A DNA stretch of 61,059 nt, from the NCBI RefSeq assembly GCF_029893585.1, contig NZ_JARXYX010000050.1, forward strand, positions 1-61,059, written 5' to 3'. The DNA comes from Streptomyces sp. LBL (GTDB lineage: Bacteria; Actinomycetota; Actinomycetes; Streptomycetales; Streptomycetaceae). Below are positions 17,799 to 24,929 of the stretch, one piece after another (within the stretch, counting starts at the first letter, position 1; each line of letters opens with the position of its first letter). The notes beneath the pieces are model-generated. The model saw only the letters and a program-made list of their open reading frames with translations. It was not told the DNA's origin and made no database searches. A program made the position numbers and the translations under genes.

Positions 17799-17943
17799 GG
17801 TCTCGCACCCCCTGTCCTTCCGTACGTGCGTGTGTTCCCCCGCCCCTCGTTTCATGGTGCGCCTGTGCGCAGACCCCCGCCACCGGGGGAAATCCGAGGA
17901 TCCGCACCGGCGATGCCCGCCGCAACGGAGTCCCACCGACGAA

Positions 17944-17969
17944 GGGCCCCGGCACACACACCGGAGCCC
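17944..17969 (-). terminator. Terminator of the Cys-rich small gene
   Basis: GGGCCCCGG (17944-17952) pairs with CCGGAGCCC (17961-17969) with one central mismatch, 28 bp after the stop of the 17998-18168 gene. Confidence 0.55.
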
Positions 17970-17997
17970 TCACCGTCGTACGAGATTCACCGCACCC

Positions 17998-18168
17998 TCA
18001 GCCGCACTGGCACGGACTCCCCGACTGGCAGCCGCAGCCGCAGCCCGAGCCGCAGCCGCACGCTCCGAAGAGCGGGAGGCTCTTGATCTCGGCGGGCTGC
18101 TCGGTCGGGCGTACCTGTGTCGGGTCGGGGATGGGAGCGCTGGGGGATGTGCTGGGGGATTCGGTCAT
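17998..18168 (-). CDS. 56-residue Cys-rich protein (metallothionein-like tail)
   Basis: This small gene starts with ATG at 18168, with GAGGAGG a few bases upstream, an ideal ribosome site. The product is MTESPSTSPS, then a Pro-rich linker, then a C-terminal 20 residues with seven Cys (37, 39, 43, 45, 47, 53, 55) in C-G-C and C-Q-C pairs separated by Gly. That pattern suggests metal binding. It lies between the nickel-binding-family gene and phoU, with its own terminator. I know no named family. It could also be a modified peptide, but no maturation enzyme is next to it. Confidence 0.7.
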   Translation of the reverse strand: MTESPSTSPSAPIPDPTQVRPTEQPAEIKSLPLFGACGCGSGCGCGCQSGSPCQCG

Positions 18169-18289
18169 GGTCCCTCCTCAAGGCTGGTGCCTGTGCCCAT
18201 TGGACGCCCGTTCTCTTGGGCGCATCAACGGCGCACTGTGGCTCGCACGCGCCCGGAACAGGCCTCGCACCACCGGGGGACCAGAGCGG

Positions 18290-18991
18290 TCAGGCCCTCT
18301 CCGCCCCCGGCGTCGCCTGGATATCCGGCTTCAGGTCCGCCTGGAGCTCGTCCGCGTGCTCGCCCGTCACCAGGAAGACCACGCGCTTGGCCACCGACAC
18401 CGCGTGGTCGGCGAACCGCTCGTAGTAGCGGCCCAGCAGCGTCACGTCGACCGCCGTCTCTATGCCGTGCTTCCAGCGGTCGTCGATCAGGTGCTGGAAG
18501 AGGTGGCGGTGCAGGAGGTCCATCTCGTCGTCGTCCTGCTCCAGCTGGAGTGCCAGGTCGACGTCCTTCGTGATGATCACCTCGGCCGCCTTCGCCATCA
18601 GGCGCTGCGCGAGCTGGCCCATCTCCAGGATCGTCGCGTGCAGGTCGTGCGGGACCGCGCGCTCCGGGAAGCGCAGCCGGGCCAGTTTGGCCACGTGCTG
18701 GGCCAGGTCTCCCGAGCGTTCCAGGTCCGCCGACATCCGCAGCGAGGTCACGACGATCCGCAGGTCCGTCGCCACCGGCTGCTGGCGGGCCAGCAGGGCT
18801 ATCGCGCGGGCCTCCAGGTCGTGCTGGAGTTCGTCGACCTTCTGGTCGGCCTCGATCACGCTTTCGGCGAGCTTCAGGTCGGAGTCGAGGATCGCCGTCG
18901 TGGCACGCCCGATCGCCGACCCGACCAGCCGGGCCATCTCCACCAGTCCGTCGCCGATCGAATCAAGTTCCTCGTGGTACGCGTCCCGCAT
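18290..18991 (-). CDS. phoU: Phosphate signalling regulator PhoU
   Basis: A 233-residue protein with two PhoU three-helix repeats (about residues 10-100 and 115-205), including the metal-cluster signature segments DLRIVVTSLRMSADLERSGD and YYERFADHAVSVAKRV. PhoU dampens PhoR/PhoP signalling when phosphate is plentiful. It is divergent from phoR-phoP with a PHO box between them, so it is probably PhoP controlled, as in S. coelicolor. The C-terminal tail is short and unconserved. Confidence 0.96.
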   Translation of the reverse strand: MRDAYHEELDSIGDGLVEMARLVGSAIGRATTAILDSDLKLAESVIEADQKVDELQHDLEARAIALLARQQPVATDLRIVVTSLRMSADLERSGDLAQHVAKLARLRFPERAVPHDLHATILEMGQLAQRLMAKAAEVIITKDVDLALQLEQDDDEMDLLHRHLFQHLIDDRWKHGIETAVDVTLLGRYYERFADHAVSVAKRVVFLVTGEHADELQADLKPDIQATPGAERA

Positions 18992-19122
18992 CAGGGGTTC
19001 CCTCTCGTACGTGATCTTCGGGGGTCACCGGGGCCGGGGCCCGGCACGGCTGTCGCCTGCAATACCGGTGCTTCGCTCCCCACGCTCCCACGTTCCGCCC
19101 CGTACGCGTCGGTTTCCGGCCC

Positions 19123-19155
19123 CTCAAATGAACCAATCCTGGCTCCAAGGTGAAC
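19123..19155 (-). promoter_or_regulatory. PHO box (three 11-bp direct-repeat units) between phoU and phoR
   Basis: Read on the minus strand, three contiguous 11-mers occur: GTTCACCTTGG, AGCCAGGATTG, GTTCATTTGAG. The outer two fit the Streptomyces PhoP consensus unit (GTTCACC-like) and lie exactly 22 bp apart. The site lies 131 bp upstream of phoU and 74 bp upstream of phoR, so it can serve both. Confidence 0.75.
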
Positions 19156-19228
19156 TCTGGGCGACGAGTGTCCGAGGTCGCACTCGGACGGCTGTGGCCA
19201 GCGGCTCCCGCATGCCTAACCTGGGCGC

Positions 19229-20605
19229 ATGGACGTGAACGCGGCGGTCGCCGCAGCAGCAGCGATCGCCGGGGTATGCACCGGCGTGATCGCCGTGCTG
19301 GCGTTCCGCTGGAGCGAGCGGGAGCAGAAACGCCCCACCCGCACCTCCCTGCACACCGACCCGGTGCTTCCGCCGGGCGTGGACACCGTGCTGTCCGTGC
19401 TCCGCTCCTCCGCGGTCGTCCTCGACGAGGCCGACGCCGTCGTCAAGGCCAGCTCCGCCGCGTACGCCCTCGGGCTGGTCCGCGGCGGCAGGCTCTCCGT
19501 GGAGCCCATGCTCCAGATGGCCCGGGACACCCGACGTGACGGGGAGATACGCCAGGTCGAGCTGGATCTGCCGAGGCGGGGGACCGGGCGGGGGGAAGCC
19601 CTCGCCGTTTCCGCGCGGGTGGCCCCGCTCGGCTCCCGGCTGGTGCTGCTCCTCGTCGAGGACCTCACCGAGGCCCGGCGCATAGAGGCGGTACGCCGCG
19701 ACTTCGTCGCGAACGTGAGCCATGAACTGAAGACTCCCGTCGGCGCGCTCTCCCTCCTGTCCGAGGCGGTCATGGACGCCTCGGAGGATCCGGAGGCGGT
19801 GGAACGATTCGCCGGCCGTATGCAGATCGAGGCGACCCGGCTGACCAACCTGGTGCAGGAGCTCATCGACCTCTCGCGCGTGCAGAACGACGACCCCCTC
19901 GAAGACGCCGAACCGGTCCGCGTGGACGAACTGGTCGCCGAGGCCATCGACCGCTGCCGGCACCAGGCCGGCACCAAACAGATCACGATGGCCGCGAGCG
20001 TGGGGGTGCCCGCAGGGCACGATCAAGGTGCTGGGCGACGGGCCGGCGGCGCTGGGGACCTGCATGTCTGGGGCAACCGCGGCCAGCTCGCCGCCGCCCT
20101 CGGCAACCTCGTCGAGAACGCCGTCAACTACTCACCCGCCCGCACCCGCGTCGGCATAGCCGCCCGGCGGGTGAACTCGCCCGGCGGTGACATGATCGAG
20201 GTGGCCGTCACCGACCAGGGCATCGGCATCACCGACAAGGACAAGGAGCGCATCTTCGAGCGCTTCTACCGTGTCGACCCCGCCCGCTCCCGGCAAACCG
20301 GTGGCACGGGCCTCGGCCTCGCCATCGTCAAGCACGTGGCCGCCTCGCACCGCGGGGAGGTCACGGTGTGGAGCGCTGAGGGACAGGGCTCCACCTTCAC
20401 CCTGCGGCTGCCGGAGGCGGGTGCGGCCCGCGACCGCGCGCACCAGCACCCCGACCTCGACGACTTCGACGATGTCGACGATCTCGGCGGTCTCGGCGGT
20501 CCCGACGAAGAGACCGGCCGATCCACCTCCCCCTCCCCCTCCACCGCCCCCACCCCCCAGTCATCCTCTTACGAACCGCTTCCTGCCCCGGAGGTCCTTC
20601 CGTGA
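19229..20605 (+). CDS. phoR: Phosphate-sensing membrane histidine kinase PhoR (SenX3-like)
   Basis: A 458-residue kinase. One N-terminal membrane helix (about 5-26) is followed by a PAS-like segment, then the dimerisation box NVSHELKTPVGAL with the phospho-accepting His (about residue 170), then an ATPase domain with N box LGNLVENAVNYSP, G1 DQGIGI and G2 GGTGLGLAIVKH. It phosphorylates PhoP, encoded next with a GTGA overlap. Odd: about 15 extra residues (GHDQGAGRRAGGAG, about 265-280) sit between the dimerisation and ATPase parts. The acidic and Pro/Ser-rich tail is normal for the actinobacterial family. Confidence 0.95.
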   Translation: MDVNAAVAAAAAIAGVCTGVIAVLAFRWSEREQKRPTRTSLHTDPVLPPGVDTVLSVLRSSAVVLDEADAVVKASSAAYALGLVRGGRLSVEPMLQMARDTRRDGEIRQVELDLPRRGTGRGEALAVSARVAPLGSRLVLLLVEDLTEARRIEAVRRDFVANVSHELKTPVGALSLLSEAVMDASEDPEAVERFAGRMQIEATRLTNLVQELIDLSRVQNDDPLEDAEPVRVDELVAEAIDRCRHQAGTKQITMAASVGVPAGHDQGAGRRAGGAGDLHVWGNRGQLAAALGNLVENAVNYSPARTRVGIAARRVNSPGGDMIEVAVTDQGIGITDKDKERIFERFYRVDPARSRQTGGTGLGLAIVKHVAASHRGEVTVWSAEGQGSTFTLRLPEAGAARDRAHQHPDLDDFDDVDDLGGLGGPDEETGRSTSPSPSTAPTPQSSSYEPLPAPEVLP

Positions 20606-21282
20606 CCCGTGTGCTCGTCGTCGAGGACGAGGAGTCCTTCTCCGACGCCCTGTCGTACATGCTCCGCAAAGAGGGCTTCGAGGTCGCTGTCGCGACCACC
20701 GGGCCCGACGGACTGGACGAGTTCGAGCGCAACGGCGCCGACCTCGTCCTCCTCGACCTGATGCTGCCCGGGCTGCCGGGCACCGAGGTGTGCCGTCAAC
20801 TGCGTGGCCGCTCCAACGTCCCCGTCATCATGGTCACCGCCAAGGACAGCGAGATCGACAAGGTCGTCGGGCTGGAAATAGGAGCCGACGACTATGTGAC
20901 CAAGCCGTTCTCCTCCCGCGAACTCGTCGCCCGTATCCGGGCGGTCCTGCGCCGCCGGGGCGAGCCGGAGGAGGTCACCCCGGCCGCGCTGGAGGCCGGT
21001 CCGGTCCGTATGGACGTCGACCGTCACGTGGTGACGGTCTCCGGCTCCAAGGTGGATCTTCCGCTGAAGGAGTTCGACCTCCTGGAGATGCTGCTGCGCA
21101 ACGCCGGCCGCGTCCTGACCCGCATGCAGCTCATCGACCGGGTCTGGGGTGCGGACTACGTCGGCGACACCAAGACCCTCGACGTCCATGTCAAGCGCCT
21201 GCGCGCCAAGATCGAGCCGGACCCGGGCGCGCCGCGGTACCTGGTGACGGTCCGCGGTCTCGGTTACAAGTTCGAGCCGTAA
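20602..21282 (+). CDS. phoP: Phosphate response regulator PhoP
   Basis: A 226-residue OmpR-family regulator. The receiver domain has the phospho-acceptor Asp in VLLDLMLPG (about residue 53), the acidic pair EDEE near 8-11 and Lys in TKPFSSREL. The winged-helix DNA-binding domain covers about 130-226 (VWGADYVGDTKTLDVHVKRLRAKIE). The GTG start overlaps the phoR stop as GTGA. It binds PHO boxes such as that at 19123-19155 and controls phosphate uptake and, in Streptomyces, secondary metabolism. Confidence 0.96.
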   Translation: MTRVLVVEDEESFSDALSYMLRKEGFEVAVATTGPDGLDEFERNGADLVLLDLMLPGLPGTEVCRQLRGRSNVPVIMVTAKDSEIDKVVGLEIGADDYVTKPFSSRELVARIRAVLRRRGEPEEVTPAALEAGPVRMDVDRHVVTVSGSKVDLPLKEFDLLEMLLRNAGRVLTRMQLIDRVWGADYVGDTKTLDVHVKRLRAKIEPDPGAPRYLVTVRGLGYKFEP

Positions 21283-21300
21283 ACCGTCCGACCACCTCGG

Positions 21301-21351
21301 GTACGACGGAAGGGCGGGACCTCTCGGTGAGGTCCCGCCCTTCCGTCGTAC
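21301..21351. terminator. Strong bidirectional terminator between phoP and the convergent lipoprotein gene
   Basis: A perfect 23-bp stem (21301-21323 with 21329-21351) with a 5-base TCGGT loop. It lies 19 bp after phoP and 71 bp after the convergent lipoprotein gene, so it can stop transcription both ways. Confidence 0.85.
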
Positions 21352-21421
21352 GACCACCGACCACCGACCACGATCACCGGCCACGGCCACCTGTACGACC
21401 ACTCGGTGGCCGTACGGCTGC

Positions 21422-22108
21422 TCAGTGGCCCGCGGCCGGTGACTCCGACGTGCTCGCGGAGGAGGCGTCGGTCGGCGTGGCCGGGGAGCCGGCCGGGTTG
21501 GGAGAGCCCGTCGCGCTCTCGCCGCCGCCCGGCGTCCGACCGGTGCCCGGCTTCGCCGAACCACCCGGTGCCGCCGAACCACCCGGCGTCGACGGGACCT
21601 TGGTCGGGCCCCACTTGGTGAAGTAGTTCTCGGCAGGGACGACGAAGGCGCGCAGGCTCACCTCGCCGGTGTCGCTGAAGGTGAAGGTGACCTTCTGGGC
21701 GTTGCCGTTCTGGACGGACGTGCCGAGGTCGTTCAGCGCGGCGGAGGCGTTGCCCGGGCCGCCGAGGACGACGGAGCCGCCGGCCGGGACGGTCAGCCTG
21801 CCCTTGCCCTTCGCGGGCGTGATCTCGGCGGTGCCGCCGCCGGGGACGCTGATGGAGTCCAGGGTCTGGGCGGTGGGGCCGTTGTTGAACACGGTGCCGG
21901 AGATCACCGCCGGGCCCTCGACCTCGGGGTTGGGCTGGGTGATGACCACGATGTTCTGGAGCTTGATGGCCCCGACACTCGTGGCCGCGTTGTCCGGCTT
22001 GATCTCCAGGGTCTGGGCGTTGTTGCCGGCGCCGCACGCGGCGACCGAGGCGAGCGAGAACGCGATGGCGGCGGTGGCGAGGGCACCGCGTCGAAGGCTG
22101 CTGCTCAC
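21422..22108 (-). CDS. Secreted lipoprotein (DUF461 / copper-chaperone-like fold)
   Basis: A 228-residue protein with a lipoprotein signal: basic start, hydrophobic core, then a lipobox ending ASVAACGAG with lipidation Cys near residue 25. The mature part (about 30-160) is beta-rich with the pattern of DUF461 or PCuAC-like proteins (VFNNGPTAQTLDSISVPGGG, FTFSDTGEVSLRAFVVP). The usual Met/His copper ligands are not evident, so copper binding is doubtful. The C-terminal 65 residues are Pro/Gly/Ser low complexity. Position beside phoP is conserved in S. coelicolor (SCO4231). Confidence 0.85.
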   Translation of the reverse strand: MSSSLRRGALATAAIAFSLASVAACGAGNNAQTLEIKPDNAATSVGAIKLQNIVVITQPNPEVEGPAVISGTVFNNGPTAQTLDSISVPGGGTAEITPAKGKGRLTVPAGGSVVLGGPGNASAALNDLGTSVQNGNAQKVTFTFSDTGEVSLRAFVVPAENYFTKWGPTKVPSTPGGSAAPGGSAKPGTGRTPGGGESATGSPNPAGSPATPTDASSASTSESPAAGH

Positions 22109-22764
22109 AGCGGCGGCAACTCCTTGACTCGAGCGAGGCGGCCGTAAAGCCGCTCTAAGTGTCTGTCAGCGGCCTCAGGTTACCGAGCCGTTCCCACAGC
22201 CCCGCACCCGACCCTCCCCTACGGCTCCCCTTCTCTCGGCACGGCGTAGCCACTCCGGTCACAAGTGGCTCAGGAGTCCCTTGTGACCGGAGCCGCTCAA
22301 GTGACTCAAGTGGCTCAAGTGACTCCTGAGTCACATTGAGCCGGGCGCTCGTCCGCCATTCGCATAAGCCTGCCCGGCGCGGTGTCACGGATTTTCCGTG
22401 GAGGAATCCATGAAGACCGGAATTGATCACCATCCGGGTGACCGGGAGGCCGGCTTGATCAATTCCGGATTGGCTCGCGCAGCCGACTCCGCACATCGAA
22501 CGAAGTAGCGCAAGTCGCACGCTTGGAGGCGGACATATAGGGACGTTCAGCCGCTCAGGGGGACCTCTGGGTACGTGTGGCGTACGGGTTTCACCTCCCC
22601 CGGACAGCCGCTCCCACCTGCGAATACTTTCTTCCACTAGGTGGTCGAAGCACGTTCCTGTTGCTGTTGTCAAGCCCCGAGATGTGCCCTGACCTGCGAA
22701 AACGCCATTCAGAACACGCGGTTTCCGTGTTACTCTGGATAGCCACGGAAGGGGTACCTGTCAC
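22109..22764. promoter_or_regulatory. Long intergenic region upstream of carD with repeats and one small ORF
   Basis: At 22245-22345 there are several copies of CTCAAGTGAC-like and CAAGTGGCTC-like 10-mers in direct and inverted arrangement. At 22417-22468 there is a 13-bp inverted repeat inside the small ORF 22410-22508. The carD promoter should lie in the last 100 bp. I see no larger gene. Confidence 0.5.
22410..22508 (+). CDS. Putative 32-residue small ORF with strong ribosome site
   Basis: GGAGGAATCC directly precedes the ATG at 22410, an ideal ribosome site. The product MKTGIDHHPGDREAGLINSG and 12 more residues is hydrophilic, with no signal or membrane helix and no family I recognise. 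Its DNA contains the inverted repeat CCGGAATTGATCA (22417-22429) / TGATCAATTCCGG (22456-22468), so translation could affect a hairpin. It may be a leader peptide or a regulatory RNA region rather than a protein gene. Confidence 0.35.
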   Translation: MKTGIDHHPGDREAGLINSGLARAADSAHRTK

Positions 22765-23247
22765 ATGACGTTCAAGGTTGGCGACACCGTGGTCTATCCC
22801 CATCACGGGGCCGCGCTGATCGAGGCTATCGAAACTCGCCAGATCAAAGGCGTGGACAAGACCTACTTGGTGCTGAAGGTCGCGCAGGGTGACCTGACGG
22901 TGCGTGTGCCAGCGGACAATGCGGAGTTCGTCGGCGTACGTGATGTGGTCGGTCAGGACGGACTGGACCGGGTCTTCGAGGTGCTGCGCGCGCCGTATGC
23001 CGAGGAGCCCACGAACTGGTCCCGTCGTTACAAGGCAAACCTGGAGAAGCTCGCCTCCGGCGATGTCATCAAGGTCGCGGAAGTCGTGCGTGACCTGTGG
23101 CGTCGTGAGCGCGAGCGCGGACTCTCCGCCGGTGAGAAGCGCATGCTCGCCAAGGCCCGCCAGATCCTGGTGAGCGAGCTCGCGCTCGCGGAGAACACGA
23201 ACGAGGACAAGGCCGAGGCCCTGCTTGACGAGGTTCTCGCGTCCTGA
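22765..23247 (+). CDS. carD: CarD/CdnL family RNA polymerase-binding regulator
   Basis: A 160-residue protein. The N-terminal RNAP-interacting domain is clear (FKVGDTVVYPHHGAALIEAI, about 3-22, with the Tudor-like strands to about 65). A helical C-terminal DNA-binding domain follows, with the conserved W in NWSRRYKANLEKLASGD (about 84). CarD stabilises open promoter complexes, notably at rRNA promoters. It has a conserved place upstream of ispD in actinobacteria. Confidence 0.95.
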   Translation: MTFKVGDTVVYPHHGAALIEAIETRQIKGVDKTYLVLKVAQGDLTVRVPADNAEFVGVRDVVGQDGLDRVFEVLRAPYAEEPTNWSRRYKANLEKLASGDVIKVAEVVRDLWRRERERGLSAGEKRMLAKARQILVSELALAENTNEDKAEALLDEVLAS

Positions 23248-23566
23248 CGCCGACGCAGGCCGCAGCAAGCAGCCCGCCCAGCTCAGCACAGTGAAATGCC
23301 GCGGTGCCCGATGACAGATCTCATGTCGCCGGGCGCTGCGGCATGTTCGCGCCCGGCGCCGTACGCAGAGTCCATCTCGGGGCAGAGTCCATCTCGGGGG
23401 AGACTCCCCGATACCGATACTGCCGATCAATACTGCCGATACTGTGCGTGCCGGGCCCCGCAGCAGGCTCGACCAGGGGTCACGGAAGGGTTCTGGTCAA
23501 CCTGTCGTACCCGGCACGCTGGGGCCATACCCACGTAGGCCGAGCACACAAACCTGACAGGAACCG
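23248..23566. other. Intergenic region between carD and ispD
   Basis: No supported gene. It contains a perfect tandem duplication of the 17-mer CAGAGTCCATCTCGGGG (23366-23382 and 23383-23399), followed by ATACTGCCGAT repeats near 23415-23440. The ispD promoter is expected in the last 80 bp. Confidence 0.5.
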
Positions 23567-24343
23567 ATGTCTGACGTTTCGCTCCCCGCGCCCGTAGAGA
23601 GCCGTACGACGAGCCGTACGACTCCTCGCGCCGCCGCCGTGATCCCGGCCGCCGGCCGGGGCGTACGCCTTGGCCCGGGCGCCCCCAAGGCGCTTCGCGC
23701 ACTGAACGGCACGCCCATGCTGATCCACGCGGTCCGCGCGCTGGCCGCGTCCCGTGCCGTCTCCCTGGTCGTCGTCGTGGCCCCGCCCGACGGGGCCACC
23801 GAGGTCAAGTCGCTGCTCGACGCGCACGCGCTGCCCGAGCGGACGGACTTCCTGGTCGTCCCGGGCGGCGAGAGCCGACAGGAGTCGGTGAAACTCGGCC
23901 TGGACGCGCTGCCGCCCGACTACGACATCGTCCTCGTCCACGACGCCGCCCGGCCCCTCGTCCCGGTCGACACGGTCGACGCCGTCATCGAGGCCGTACG
24001 GGAAGGAGCCCCGGCCGTCGTCCCGGCGCTGCCCCTCGCGGACACCGTCAAGGAGGTCGAGCCGGCCGTGACGCCGGGCGAGCCGGAACCGGTCGTCGCC
24101 ACCCCACAGAGGGCACGTCTGCGCGCCGTACAGACCCCTCAGGGCTTCGACCGCGCGACCCTGATCCGCGCCCACGAGACGGTCACCGACAACGTCACCG
24201 ACGACGCGAGCATGGTCGAGCAGCTCGGTGAGACGGTCGTGACCGTGCCCGGCCACGAGGAGGCCTTCAAGGTCACCCGTCCGCTGGACCTGGTTCTCGC
24301 CGAGGCCGTCCTGGCCCGCAGGAGGCTCAACGATGGCTTCTGA
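23567..24343 (+). CDS. ispD: 2-C-methyl-D-erythritol 4-phosphate cytidylyltransferase (IspD)
   Basis: A 258-residue enzyme that couples MEP and CTP to CDP-ME in isoprenoid precursor synthesis. The CTP-binding loop AAVIPAAGRGVRLGPGAPKAL (about 24-44) with its Lys is present, as are HDAARPLVP (about 125-133) and TPQGFDRATL near 185. The N-terminal extension of about 20 residues is normal for Streptomyces. It overlaps ispF by 11 bp, so the two successive-pathway genes are coupled. Confidence 0.95.
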   Translation: MSDVSLPAPVESRTTSRTTPRAAAVIPAAGRGVRLGPGAPKALRALNGTPMLIHAVRALAASRAVSLVVVVAPPDGATEVKSLLDAHALPERTDFLVVPGGESRQESVKLGLDALPPDYDIVLVHDAARPLVPVDTVDAVIEAVREGAPAVVPALPLADTVKEVEPAVTPGEPEPVVATPQRARLRAVQTPQGFDRATLIRAHETVTDNVTDDASMVEQLGETVVTVPGHEEAFKVTRPLDLVLAEAVLARRRLNDGF

Positions 24344-24845
24344 GACGATGGCTTCCGAGACGGCCTACCCGCTGCCCCAGGTCGGCATCGGCACCGACAT
24401 CCACGCCTTCGAGGAAGGCCGCGAGCTGTGGTGCGCCGGCTTGAAGTGGGAGGGCGAGGGCACCGGCCTCGCCGGCCACTCGGACGCCGACGTCGTCGCC
24501 CACGCCGCCTGCAACGCGCTCTTCTCCGCCGCCGGGCTCGGCGACCTCGGTCAGCACTTCGGAACCGGACGCCGCGAATGGTCCGGTGCCTCCGGCGTCA
24601 CGCTGCTCACGGAGGCCGCCCGCATCGTCCGCGCGGCCGGGTTCACCATCGGCAACATCGCCGTACAGGTCGTAGGACCACGTCCGAAGATCGGCAAGCG
24701 CCGGGACGAGGCGCAGAAGATCCTTTCGGAGGCCGCCGGAGCTCCCGTATCGGTGTCCGGCGCGACCACCGACGGGCTCGGATTCCCCGGACGGGGGGAG
24801 GGGCTGATGGCGGTGGCGACGGCGTTGGTGGTGCGGACCGGCTGA
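24333..24845 (+). CDS. ispF: 2-C-methyl-D-erythritol 2,4-cyclodiphosphate synthase (IspF)
   Basis: A 170-residue enzyme. The metal-binding signature IGTDIHAF (about 19-26), LAGHSDADVVAHA (about 44-56) and the C-terminal ATTDGLGFPGRGEGLMA (about 145-161) are all present. It cyclises CDP-ME 2-phosphate. The first ATG at 24333 follows AGGAGG by 7 bases and is preferred. A tandem duplication of about 15 bp yields MASETMASET at the start, so the ATG at 24348 is the alternative. Confidence 0.95.
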   Translation: MASETMASETAYPLPQVGIGTDIHAFEEGRELWCAGLKWEGEGTGLAGHSDADVVAHAACNALFSAAGLGDLGQHFGTGRREWSGASGVTLLTEAARIVRAAGFTIGNIAVQVVGPRPKIGKRRDEAQKILSEAAGAPVSVSGATTDGLGFPGRGEGLMAVATALVVRTG

Positions 24846-24929
24846 GAAGGCCCCGACCCACGTCACGAATGTGTGCCCCTTGGCCGAAACGAGCACAGGG
24901 CATCGCTCCGCTCCTACTACCCTGGACCC

